A stretch of 64,000 nucleotides of DNA. Origin: Zasmidium citrigriseum. Lineage: Eukaryota; Ascomycota; Dothideomycetes; Mycosphaerellales; Mycosphaerellaceae. Below, piece after piece: positions 54,986-64,000 of the stretch (the stretch's first letter is position 1; each line of letters starts with the position of its first letter). A program made the position numbers and the translations under genes. Where the stretch lies: NCBI GenBank assembly GCA_002786025.1, contig NHNW01000035.1, positions 186,001 through 250,000 of the forward strand, given 5' to 3'. Under the pieces are notes generated by a model. The model was not told where the DNA came from. It searched no databases and worked only from the letters and a program-made list of their open reading frames with translations.

Positions 54986-55944
54986 GAAGGAGAGGGATAT
55001 GATCTAGGTTGCTTTCAGATGAGCGAGGCGTTGCTTATGGGAAAGAGGGACTATGAGCCTGATGGGCTTGTAGATGTGCGATACCCGAATGGTGCGGCGA
55101 TAATGTACTTGTATGTAGAGACTCTTCCAATAATAAGGTCTCTTTCACGGATCTCGCGTGGTCAGCACCAGGTGAAGTCGCCATCCGCATGGCCCGAGCT
55201 CCGATTGGTCGCGCCGACGCCGACCTCACGTCCTCCGTCCTCGTGGCCAAAATTTCGTTCTGATGGGGTAACTTTTTCTCGCTTTTACGGCACCACTTAC
55301 TCTTCGGGTCTATTCTCTTACATCCACTTCCATAGAAATGCCGTTGATACCCATGGCGCTGGGTTCTTATCTTTCGGTAGGTCTCGCGCGACCCCATCTG
55401 GGGTCTCCAGAGAAAGATTTTTCGCTTTGGCTTTTTCTTTGTGCTTTCATTGATAAGGGACAATCTCACCGCGGACTTTCGATTTGGACATCATCTCGCC
55501 TTACTGGACGACTGCGCTGCCTCACTTGAGGGGAGATATTTGCTTGCTGTAAGCTCACTTGGATTCTCACTTGCGACTTCACTGGCGACCTCACCTTCCG
55601 TGCCGCGGGTGTCGACGGCCTGACGACGTATCTCTACGGTCGCACACTTATCTAGGCCAAAGAGACCTCTTCGTAAGGTCGAGAGCAAACCTCTGAGTCG
55701 GAGAACAGTGCGATCAGACAATCCTACTATCAGCGATAAGGCCCTCACCTAGCGAATAAAGTCTTGCCAGAGGATCACTCCGTGCTGGCATCGCACCTCG
55801 CCAGCTGTCTCGCGAAGGAGTCACTCGCGTTTGCCATTCACTCGCTCGTCGAGCGTCGATCCTTGAAATATGTCGTCGGGAATCTACCGCCTCCTCTCCT
55901 TCGTCTCGGCGAACAGGGAGAGGTATCAGACCCGAGGCGGAGCC
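54986..55944. other. Intergenic, no gene seen
   Basis: About 960 bases between SMC3 and the asparaginase gene. Only short unsupported frames. The asparaginase frame is open upstream to 55870. Confidence 0.55.
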
Positions 55945-57267
55945 ATGGCAGCGAAGGCGAATCCCCAAGACACATACGAGCCCTCGATTCTTCTTATCGT
56001 GGCTGGTGGCACGATCTGTATGCAGGATTCGGAGGACGGGCTTGTAACGTCGAAGATGTTTCTTGATGAATGCCTTTCTGCCAAGCCGGTGTTTAATGAT
56101 GGGACGCCATGCCCGACGTACAAGGTGATCGACGAGCACGGCAAGGAGAGAGAAGCGCCCAGCCTAAGGCTTCCAAGAGATAGAAATGGCGCAAATGTGC
56201 GCTGTACTGTGCTGGAATTCAACCCGCTACTGGACAGCTCCACAGCGCATTCCCCCACGTGGAATCAACTCGCGCGAACAGTGCGCTCAAACGAAGCTAA
56301 CTTCGACGCCTTCGTAATCTGCCACGGAACAGACACGTTAGCCTACACTTCCGCAGCCTTATCCTACATGCTGATGCCCAATCTGGATAAAACCGTCGTC
56401 CTAACGGGCGCGCAGAGGAGCATGTTCTTCGCGGATAGCGATGGCTCGGATAACCTCCTGGGCTCAATCGTGCTGGCATCTCACCTGCGCATCCCAGAAG
56501 TCTGTGTGTATTTTGGCCATAAACTCCTCAGGGGAACGAGGATCACCAAGATCAGCGCTTCCAGCTACTCGGGTTTTGAATCACCTAACGCCGGCCCGCT
56601 GGCCACGGTGTCAGAGACGGGAATCGTGGTGCACTGGGATAACTTGCAACACCCGGAGCACAGCAATCTCCAACAAAACGGCTCCGTCCAAGGCAACGGC
56701 GCGCCCCTCAAGCGCACACCTAAATCCAAGGAGATCCCAACGCTCGACTCCTCCACCGTCGTCGTGCTCAAAATCTACCCGGGCTTCACACCAGATCTGC
56801 TAAACACAATCCTCACCTCCCCTTCCGTCCGGGGCGCTATTCTCGAAACTTTTGGCGCAGGAAACATTCCCCTCGACCTTATCCCCACACTCCAAAGCGC
56901 GGTCCAGCGCGGCGTAACGATAGTAAACGTCACGCAGTGCCTCCACGGGAGCGTTTCCAGCGCTTACGAACCCGCGCGGAAATTGGTGGAAGCTGGCATT
57001 ATGCTAGGCTACGACATGACGACTGAGGCGGCGTATACGAAGTTGGTGTACTTGCTCGCGCAGGAAGGGCTCACATCGAAGGAAGTTGGGGAGCAGATGA
57101 GTACTAATATCAGAGGTGAATTGACTCCACCTGACGTGCCAGTTGTGGGCAGTGGGCCGCTGTCGATTGCGCAGTTGCCGATTCGGTATGAGAGGACGAT
57201 GAACCCTGGACCGGGGATGGGCATGGGGCATTTGAGTGTGGATTTTGGGGTGCATCAGCATTATTGA
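55945..57267 (+). CDS. L-asparaginase (bacterial-type fold, cytosolic)
   Basis: 440 residues from the ATG at 55945; an in-frame ATG at 55870 adds 25 residues that do not look conserved. The two active-site motifs are present: ILLIVAGGTICMQ (nucleophile Thr of the GGTI box) and VICHGTDTLAYTSAALS (HGTDT). LTGAQRSMFFADSDGSDNLLG matches the third conserved block, and ETFGAGNIP the fourth. The enzyme hydrolyses asparagine to aspartate and ammonia. With no signal peptide it should be intracellular. A hydrophilic insert (about residues 250-285) separates the two lobes. The final 90 codons show a switch to G/T-ending codons. Confidence 0.9.
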   Translation: MAAKANPQDTYEPSILLIVAGGTICMQDSEDGLVTSKMFLDECLSAKPVFNDGTPCPTYKVIDEHGKEREAPSLRLPRDRNGANVRCTVLEFNPLLDSSTAHSPTWNQLARTVRSNEANFDAFVICHGTDTLAYTSAALSYMLMPNLDKTVVLTGAQRSMFFADSDGSDNLLGSIVLASHLRIPEVCVYFGHKLLRGTRITKISASSYSGFESPNAGPLATVSETGIVVHWDNLQHPEHSNLQQNGSVQGNGAPLKRTPKSKEIPTLDSSTVVVLKIYPGFTPDLLNTILTSPSVRGAILETFGAGNIPLDLIPTLQSAVQRGVTIVNVTQCLHGSVSSAYEPARKLVEAGIMLGYDMTTEAAYTKLVYLLAQEGLTSKEVGEQMSTNIRGELTPPDVPVVGSGPLSIAQLPIRYERTMNPGPGMGMGHLSVDFGVHQHY

Positions 57268-57524
57268 GGGCTGTCTCCGCCAGATCGAGGGGAGGCTGAG
57301 ATGCTGATGGGCGCAATGGTGGCATGGACGGTTGATGTGGCCGCGGGGATGGCTCGTCATGAGAAAATCACGATTCTTTGAGTTCAATCCATACAGAATA
57401 GAGCATGCACTTACCAGTCGCAACCCACTATTCTCCCGATATGTTGGAGAGTCCAAGCCTTCCGGTTGCTTGGTGCTGGAGATAAGCCCTCTCATCGACA
57501 AGTCTTTCATATTCCATACACCTC

Positions 57525-59597
57525 CTACCCAAAAGCCAACTTCCTCTGCCCCTTCTCAGCCCCCGCTCCTCCCACACCACTACCCGGCGGCCTCCCCCTC
57601 CCCCTAGCCTTGCCACCACCTCTCGCACTCCCACCCCTCACAGCAGCAGGAGGAACAGGTTTTGGCGGCGGTCTCGGCGGACTGGACCGCTCATTCTGCA
57701 AGTCTTGCGCAAAGTGGAAGTCGTCGTGTTCCGTCTTGTCGTCTTGCAGGATGGACTTGTTGCAGCGGGGACATCGGTAAGTCTCGTCTGGGATTGCGTT
57801 TTCTTGATCGGGAGAGTCGGCTGGTGGTGGCGTCGAGCGAGGTTCGTGATGGGGTTGGAAAGATGGTGGGAGGGTTGATTGTTCTCCGTCTTCTTCATGT
57901 TGAGGGGGCAGGTCGTGATCTTCGTCGTCGTACAGTTGATCGATCGGATCTTCATTCGGCGTGTCATCCCTCTCCTCAACCTCAGGCTCCGTTGTCTCCA
58001 CACTCTCCTCTCCTCCATCCTGATCCGTCCCGTCCCAGCGATGCGCAAAAAAAGTCGGAATCCCACCCGCCTTAATCCTCCTCTTCTTCCTCGCCGGGCC
58101 CCTCGAAGCACTCGCCTGCAGCGCCTTCGCCTCATCACCCCTGACCAAGAATCCTCCAATCCCCTTGTTATCCTTCACTCCATCCTCAAAACCACCCACC
58201 GAAAGCGACAAATTCGAACAAGGCCACGCCCGTCCATCGACAATAACCTGCGCAAGCAATTTCTTCGCCAGATCGAAAAGCATCTCCTCCGTGATCGTTT
58301 TGCCCATGGGGATAGGGATTTGTTTACTCCGCGTCTGCTGGCCTTGGCGATGGTGCAGATTGATCGTCTTGGGGCGGCGTTTGTTCTCCAGAACTCCCTC
58401 TTCGACCAGTCGGCCGTAGATATCCGCGACAAAGATCCTGAGCCACTTGCATGCCACTTCCATACTATTGATCGAAGGCCGGAAAGACTTCGCCGAGAGC
58501 ATCGACTTGATCTGCGTCCGCGGGTTGACTTCACTGTGATCCTCCCCTCGAATCACATTCCACAGCCAAGACCCCGTCTCATCGCCCAACTGCTTCTTCA
58601 ATTGTTCAATCCCCACCGGCAACAACTCCTTCACGGCATCTGTATTAAAAGCCGCCACAACCTCGTCCCCCAATTTTCCGCCCAAATTCCTAATCTTCGT
58701 AAACTTGAACCCCTCCAAGAAATGCCCAATCGCTCGATTCCGGATCACGGTCTGTCGATTCGGCTTCTTGTGTCCAGACCCAAGTTTCGCCAACATTTTG
58801 TTCCTCGCCACCCCGGCGGAGCAGGTATACTTCAACTCTTTGTAGACCTTCGCCCGAACATCCCTCACAATCTCCGATCCAATAAGCATAGCGATATCAT
58901 CCCAATCCGGATCCTCCTCTTCACTTCTCCCCGCATCAAGATCAACCAACGCATCGGCCTTCCAATCCAGCACCGTCGTACTCGGCCGTGGCAAAAATTC
59001 CGTAGGATCATCATAAGGCGGCGGACCCCTCAACTCGGGAAATCTCTCCAACAAAACCGCATGCACCTGAGCCGAAAGATCCAGAAACACCTCATCGATA
59101 CTCGCCTTCTCAACCCTCTGTTCCCTCTCCGGCAAAGCCTCCTTAATCACCCTGAGAATCTTCCTCGACTCAATCCGATACGGATCAAGACTAACCTTCC
59201 TCGTCGCGATTTCCTTCCATGCATCCTCGGAATAACTCCAGCTCGTATCGCCCTCTTTCCACGTCGCGACGTGTTGACAGATAATGTCTGGACATTTCTC
59301 TTTCGCCTCTGTGATGGTGACATGCCGACTTAATCCGTAGGACCGCGCGGGGTAGTTGATGGCGATGAGGCCTTGCCATTGTTGGACGGCGAGGGGCTGA
59401 TCCGGTGGGACGTCGAGACGGACCATTTCGCATTGCGCGTAGAAGGCGTCGAGGTCGATGTGGGCGATGACGCGGAGGGGCGAGTTGGTGGCATAGTGGG
59501 CGAGGGTGGAGAGGTTCTTGAAGGTGAATTTGCTGCGGCGTTTGCGGTGGGTTGAGGGCGAGATGGGGGACGAGGCGAAGGGTTGGGAGGAGGACAT
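57525..59597 (-). CDS. RAD30: DNA polymerase eta (translesion synthesis)
   Basis: One exon of 690 residues from the ATG at 59597 (frame open to 59696 upstream). Y-family palm residues: VIAHIDLDAFYAQCE and ASIDEVFLDLS. The helix-hairpin-helix-like thumb part has ARNKMLAKLGSGHKKPNRQT. Little-finger region follows, then a long acidic linker, a ubiquitin-binding zinc finger near residue 640 (YRCPRCNKSILQDDKTEHDD) and a short basic tail. It copies past UV photoproducts at stalled forks in the nucleus. Composition flips inside the gene: the first 85 codons are C-rich on the coding strand, the remainder is purine-rich. Not to be confused with Rev1 or Pol kappa, which lack this arrangement. Confidence 0.93.
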   Translation of the reverse strand: MSSSQPFASSPISPSTHRKRRSKFTFKNLSTLAHYATNSPLRVIAHIDLDAFYAQCEMVRLDVPPDQPLAVQQWQGLIAINYPARSYGLSRHVTITEAKEKCPDIICQHVATWKEGDTSWSYSEDAWKEIATRKVSLDPYRIESRKILRVIKEALPEREQRVEKASIDEVFLDLSAQVHAVLLERFPELRGPPPYDDPTEFLPRPSTTVLDWKADALVDLDAGRSEEEDPDWDDIAMLIGSEIVRDVRAKVYKELKYTCSAGVARNKMLAKLGSGHKKPNRQTVIRNRAIGHFLEGFKFTKIRNLGGKLGDEVVAAFNTDAVKELLPVGIEQLKKQLGDETGSWLWNVIRGEDHSEVNPRTQIKSMLSAKSFRPSINSMEVACKWLRIFVADIYGRLVEEGVLENKRRPKTINLHHRQGQQTRSKQIPIPMGKTITEEMLFDLAKKLLAQVIVDGRAWPCSNLSLSVGGFEDGVKDNKGIGGFLVRGDEAKALQASASRGPARKKRRIKAGGIPTFFAHRWDGTDQDGGEESVETTEPEVEERDDTPNEDPIDQLYDDEDHDLPPQHEEDGEQSTLPPSFQPHHEPRSTPPPADSPDQENAIPDETYRCPRCNKSILQDDKTEHDDFHFAQDLQNERSSPPRPPPKPVPPAAVRGGSARGGGKARGRGRPPGSGVGGAGAEKGQRKLAFG

Positions 59598-60115
59598 GGT
59601 CCTTGGGGCGGTTGAAGGATTATCGCATGCTCCCGTCTGATCGAGGTCTGGGGAGTCGATGTTTCGATGTCGAAGGTTTGGTCGAGATTCATTCACTTGA
59701 CCCGCGTCGCGAAGACGCGTAGAGTGGATGATGTCATATGTATCTCAATAGAGTTGCGCTAGCGCCGGCTAGGGAGTCCTTCCGCTGAACTTCACATGAA
59801 AGTTGCATGAACAGCCTACATCGAAGCGTGATCTTGTGGCACCCACGAGCTGAAGACCTCTAAGCGAGAGTGGCTTTCTGTCCAAGCAATCATTGGCAGC
59901 CTCATTGTATTCTCCCGATCTTCATAGAACGCCGCGGGCAGCTGAGCATTCAACATGGACTTCCATCGCATCGGAGCCGCTGGCAGCCTTGCCTACTCTC
60001 CCATTCCCCAAAAGACAGCAGCGTTCGACTCGAATCTGACCCTACAGCTCTTCTATTTCATTGTGGATTGATTGTACTAAGCCATAGTGCGATTGTCCAA
60101 AGAGCGTGCCTAATC
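59598..60115. other. Intergenic, divergent promoter region
   Basis: Between Pol eta and the 600-residue orphan. The orphan's frame is open upstream to 59870, but the residues there are not protein-like. No other gene seen. Confidence 0.5.
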
Positions 60116-61967
60116 ATGGCATCCATCATTCTGAAACATCTCCACGAAGAACAGCCAGAAGAGCAGAACAAGCTAATTCTCAACTTGCTGGACAGATTTT
60201 TCCATCCGGGTATGCCGCTCGATTGGGTAGACGTGTACGACTGGCTCAAGCTTGACAAAGACATCACTCGAATCCTGGAGGAACTTTTCAAGAACTTGGA
60301 TAACAATGGGGAGTTGATTCGCAAGAATACTCTCAAATTCCTCGGCCGCGAAATCTTGCGCGAAGAGAAAGTCCCAAGTGGAGCAAGTCGAGAGAACTTG
60401 TCCCGACTAGCAAACGCCTCGCGGGAAGTACGGGCTGCGAATAGATTCATGCAGAGGGACCAGGAACGTGATGATGCACTTGAGAGTCTGACACAACATA
60501 TTTCGAGCCAAGACCAACTAAAGCACTTCCACCACCAGCTGAAAGCTCATCGAGAGAAGGAGCGAAGGTTAGAAGACGCAATCAAAGCCTCTAAGGTGTC
60601 AATGAGTTCTTCTAGCGCCATGACAGATCTGAAAAAGGCGTGGGAGAAAACAGTGACCGCCTTGGACGGTGCAAAGGGCGATTCCAATGTCCAACTCAAA
60701 GTTAATGAGATCAAGGAGAAACTTGCTGACCTGGAGCATCGCATAAACGGCACACCGGAGCCGCGAAGACATCAACGGTACTTACCTCACGTCGCACAGC
60801 TCCTCCACAATCTCGCATTCGACATTCGGCTCATTCTCGCAATGGAGGGAATTCGGTGGGATGCCACGATGCTGAGAGAAGTCTTGGAAATCACTTTCTT
60901 CTTCAGCAGACTTTTCCACTTCTCCAAGTTTTTCTTTCCACAAGACGACCCGAACACGAAGGAGATTACCAAGAATATGGAGGAGGCTTATGAAAAGCTT
61001 TCAACAGACGTACTAGAGCTCCGTGCGCAATGTTCCGACGGCGAGTCCAAAAGCCCGACAGACGAAGCACAAAGGAGTCGCGATCAACAGCTCCCAGCTA
61101 AAACCATTCGAGAACTTATCATTCTGAACCTATTGAGCCAAAGGCTCATGAGCGGTGGGCTTCGCTTTCCTCCAGAAGAGCCTGTCGTCGAACATGTCTA
61201 CAAGCAACAAATCGGTGAGTACGATAGGATCAATTCTTTGAGATGTCACTGATCGCAACGCAGAATTGGCGCTTGAGTTGGTGCGAACTGCAATGGCCAC
61301 AGTGGATCCATTAGGCTATTTGAACGCCACAGTCGCCTGGGCTCCGAAAACAATTGCTATCGTGGTAGACACGGAGACGCGTCTTCTGTTGACTGGGGCA
61401 ACTAAGCCCAATTGCTACAACCTACCCGAACTCAACAAGCGGTCGAAAAGACTTCCCCATTTACAGATTGGCAGCGAGTACGAGCAGAGACTAATGCAGT
61501 CTTATGGCCTTTGGAGGAGTGCCACCCAAGATTGGAAGAAGGCATACAAAGAGGATCTGACCAAAACGTCCAATGGAGCTTGTATGCTCGACTCATGGAG
61601 CCGAGAAAATGTAGAGTGCTTGATACAGCAGCTGGTGGACCATATCTGGGATCGCGAGAAAGACGAATCGTTCACGATCGACAACAAAATCCACCCGCTT
61701 CCGGAGCCGAACGAAAATCATAGCATCTACTGTTGGGCGGTGGAGGTTGAGAAGACCAGACTGAGGTCACCATGTCCACGTTGCGTCTATCTCTACTGGA
61801 CCTGGACGCTCCACAAAACAGATGACTTCGGCGGCAAAGATCTACGGAAGGCTATCAACGGTTCAAGTGCGACAGCGACCGACGAAATTGAGACCCACTG
61901 CGCAGAGAGTGTTGCGGCGGCTCAGATCTATGCCTTGAGGCATGAGCCGGTCTCGTTCCGTCGATGA
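60116..61967 (+). CDS. Fungal protein of unknown function
   Basis: Two exons, 60116-61214 and 61264-61967, over a 49-base intron (GTGAGT donor, CACTGA branch, CAG acceptor), encode 600 residues. Opening is helical and acidic (LHEEQPEEQNKLILNLL); a coiled-coil region spans about residues 130-230 (LKHFHHQLKAHREKERRLED); the centre has a hydrophobic EITFFFSRLFHFSKFFFP stretch that is too mixed for a clear membrane span. Near the C-terminus CPRCVYLYWTW could bind metal. I do not recognise it. Tail-to-tail with the 337-residue gene. Confidence 0.72.
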
Positions 61968-62031
61968 CTGCTTTTCGATAGGCAAGCTCGCTGCATTATT
62001 TCGGTAGACACTTTTTCTCTTTAGCACATAG

Positions 62032-63045
62032 CTACAATTCCGATGCTAGAAACACCGGAACATATGCCCTCGCAGTATTCACATAAGCAGCCGCCCCAAA
62101 GCTTAGGTCGCTCGTCGTTAGAACATCAAGATCCATCTCCAGGGGCTGAAGCGGGTCACCGCTTTGGATCATGTTCCCTAACTCCTCGTGAACGCCTTTC
62201 CACTTCGCAATGGTAAACGCATTCGGTCCATCACAAAATTTGGGAACATTGCCTTGCCCTGATCCCTGAAAACTAGAGTCTGTTTCGGAGGGCTTGTAGA
62301 TCAGGTAATATGTCCTCGTCAATCTGCCATCCGCAAGTCGGTCTCCGACATCGTCTGGAGTCCTAACCGCGAGGACAAATTCACTGTCAAGCCATTCGCT
62401 CTCGGATGCTGGAGGGGGTTTTGAAGAGACATACACGTTGCCTACGCCGGTCAGCCTTGGAGCAAGATATCCGTGACCTAAATGCAACACCTTACCAAGA
62501 ACAAGCACACAGAAAGACGAGCGCTCGGAGTCTTCTCCAAATCCCACTCCGCAAAGCATGGGTAAATGGACAAATTGCACCTCACTCGACAACGTCTCAG
62601 GATCAGGCTGTGAAGGTTCCAACGCAGAACCATACAATCCCAGACCAACCCATTGATCCCCATAACGACCAATCACAACATCGACCTTCCCATCCGTTCC
62701 AGCAAACCGCGATCTAGAAAGCCGATCCTCAAGATCTCTCCGCAAAGGCCTATACCGGGACCACTCGTCCACCGCTCGCCAGATACACTTGATCATGTCC
62801 TCCTCTCCCTCATCAGGAAATCGTGGTCGTTCCCTCGGTTTCACTTGTTCGAGATACCATTTGAAAAACCTATCATACCTCTCCTTCCCAACCTTCTCCT
62901 CCAGACGTTGATGGTATCCAGACTTCTCGTCGAGCGAGAGGTCTTCTTGTCGCTGGAAAGCCTCGCGATACCATTGTGGTTCTCTGTTTCCGTCGTCGGC
63001 CAGCGACAAGTCTTGGATCCTCAAGCTCTGGGTGTCGTCGGCCAT
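62032..63045 (-). CDS. Fungal protein of unknown function
   Basis: 337 residues from the first ATG of the frame (63045). The first half is charged and helical (QWYREAFQRQEDLSLDEKSG, RFFKWYLEQVKPRERPRF), the second half beta-rich (VQFVHLPMLCGVGFG, FCVLVLGKVLHLGHGYL, GNVYVSSKPPP). No signal peptide or membrane segment. Not recognised. Its stop lies 64 bases from the stop of the preceding plus-strand gene. Confidence 0.7.
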   Translation of the reverse strand: MADDTQSLRIQDLSLADDGNREPQWYREAFQRQEDLSLDEKSGYHQRLEEKVGKERYDRFFKWYLEQVKPRERPRFPDEGEEDMIKCIWRAVDEWSRYRPLRRDLEDRLSRSRFAGTDGKVDVVIGRYGDQWVGLGLYGSALEPSQPDPETLSSEVQFVHLPMLCGVGFGEDSERSSFCVLVLGKVLHLGHGYLAPRLTGVGNVYVSSKPPPASESEWLDSEFVLAVRTPDDVGDRLADGRLTRTYYLIYKPSETDSSFQGSGQGNVPKFCDGPNAFTIAKWKGVHEELGNMIQSGDPLQPLEMDLDVLTTSDLSFGAAAYVNTARAYVPVFLASEL

Positions 63046-63628
63046 GGCGAAGTTCGGGTTCGAGGTGTTGTCCACGAAGACATAGAGCGAGAGCTCCGGA
63101 ATCCAGTCAACCTACCAGCTGAATCACCCCATCAACGAGGCGTTCGAGCTGCTGCCGTGTCACCACCACCAGCAAATCGCACAAGAGGCCATGTCACCCT
63201 GTTCAGAGCCTCGAATCCTGCCACAGGCTGAAAGAAGCAAAATCGAAAGAAACGGCCCTCGAAGATCTGCAAACAGCAGCAAAAGCAGATGTATTTACTA
63301 CCCAAAGTATCAATCGAAACACTGAAAGCAGCACACGTAAACCCGCTCTAGAAAAAGCAGCGCCCACAAAAATGCCTCGCTCGTCGCTCGCTTGCTCGCT
63401 GCATGCATATGAAAAAGTCGTTAGTCGTCATAGGCTGTTGGATGATGAACTTCTTCCGCCTGAATTCTATCGTTTGCCCTATCCCTATCCATTTCCCAGG
63501 AATTCCCAAAAACATAACTTGGTATCAAAGACGCCTTCTCGATGATCGCTTTTCCTTCAATCGTATCGTCGGTTGGTGGATGTGTACGTAAACGACGAAG
63601 ACCGTTGACGTCTCGCTCGACGGCCATC
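63046..63628. other. Intergenic, no gene seen
   Basis: Promoter region of the 337-residue gene and 3' UTR of the right-edge gene. Confidence 0.5.
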
Positions 63629-64000
63629 CTAGCGCCATCGTCGGCCGTCTCGGTCGTAGATGTACTCGCGCTCGTAGATTCGCTCGTCGTACTTGCCACG
63701 TGGTGGTGCCGGGACTGGTGGCGGTGGAGGTGGGAGCATCTTCGGGATGCGTTCACGCTCTTCTCTCTCCCACTGGATCTCCCTGATTCGATCGCGGCGT
63801 TCGCGCTTGATGTCTTCGGTGATTTCGACAAGACGTAGGACATCCTCCTACAGATGTTGTTAGCAACCTGCTAATGTTTAAAGATCTGTCACGCAACTTA
63901 CGTATTTCAAGTACTCTATGATATAGAAGTGCTCGTCGGTTTCCTCGTAATCGTAGCCTTGCTCCTCGATGGCCTCTTTGATCACAAGATCCTTTGTGAC
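63629..64000 (-). CDS. C-terminal part of a charged conserved fungal protein (cut by window edge)
   Basis: Two exons, 64000-63902 and 63847-63629, with a 54-base intron (GTAAGT donor, GCTAAC branch, GTAG acceptor), give the last 105 residues. Sequence runs VIKEAIEEQGYDYEETDEHF, then a charged helix (LVEITEDIKRERRDRIREIQ), a proline run (MLPPPPPPVPAPPRG) and an Arg/Asp/Tyr-rich tail ending DGRRWR. It resembles the conserved C-terminal block of large disordered fungal proteins that I associate with DUF8035; this name is from memory. Function unknown. Confidence 0.72.

Noticed and set aside
57879..59333. 484-codon plus-strand open frame opposite Pol eta
   Set aside because: Lies antisense to a well-supported gene; composition (many Arg, Pro, His, Leu) is what purine-biased coding gives on the opposite strand, and no domain is visible.
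1..64000. CRISPR arrays, bacterial operons or phage genes
   Set aside because: No regularly spaced direct repeats with unique spacers were seen, and spliced genes show that the window is eukaryotic.

Overview
The window reads as nuclear DNA of a filamentous ascomycete (Pezizomycotina; a Dothideomycete is my guess, from overall gene style only). Coding exons are interrupted by short introns of about 47-65 bases with GTRNGT donors and CTRAC-like branch sites. The gene families are typical of that group: Zn2Cys6 factor, HET protein, fungal N-terminal/LIM protein, Baeyer-Villiger monooxygenase, Pol eta with a ubiquitin-binding zinc finger. Genes sit on both strands with no operons. Splice models were assembled by eye from donor, acceptor and branch signals and from reading-frame continuity; each reported multi-exon CDS closes to a whole number of codons.

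Layout. 0-8 kb: a cut-off small protein, a short-chain dehydrogenase, a secreted endonuclease/exonuclease/phosphatase-fold enzyme, the mitochondrial citrate carrier, a Rib2-type deaminase, and an NTF2-like protein with a C-terminal hydrophobic segment. 8.3-9.8 kb: a tandem array of five tRNA-like RNA polymerase III units on the minus strand, each with A box, B box, paired acceptor and T stems and an oligo-T terminator; a decayed sixth copy lies at 24.4 kb. 10-22 kb: V-ATPase subunit a, a small fungal protein, a Baeyer-Villiger monooxygenase, a lysine-rich small protein, an F-box/WD40-like protein and a Zn2Cys6 regulator. 22-24.7 kb is gene-poor with two small candidate genes.

24.8-41.1 kb is the most unusual part. 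Three giant genes face each other around a shared 713-base promoter region: a 2480-residue fusion of a ComEC-like metallo-beta-lactamase domain to a DUF6603 region (minus strand, with a 5-base microexon), and two large plus-strand proteins of 1092 and 1383 residues. Their signature motifs match, as far as I can recall, large uncharacterised proteins of bacteria. I propose them as one functional module of unknown role, possibly of bacterial origin.

41-64 kb: a polytopic membrane protein, a fungal-N/LIM fusion, a HET protein, a C2H2 protein carrying a degenerate response-regulator receiver domain, cohesin SMC3, a cytosolic-type asparaginase, DNA polymerase eta, two orphan proteins, and the 3' end of a charged conserved fungal protein that runs off the window. 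Housekeeping genes (citrate carrier, V-ATPase, SMC3, Pol eta) are interspersed with accessory genes.
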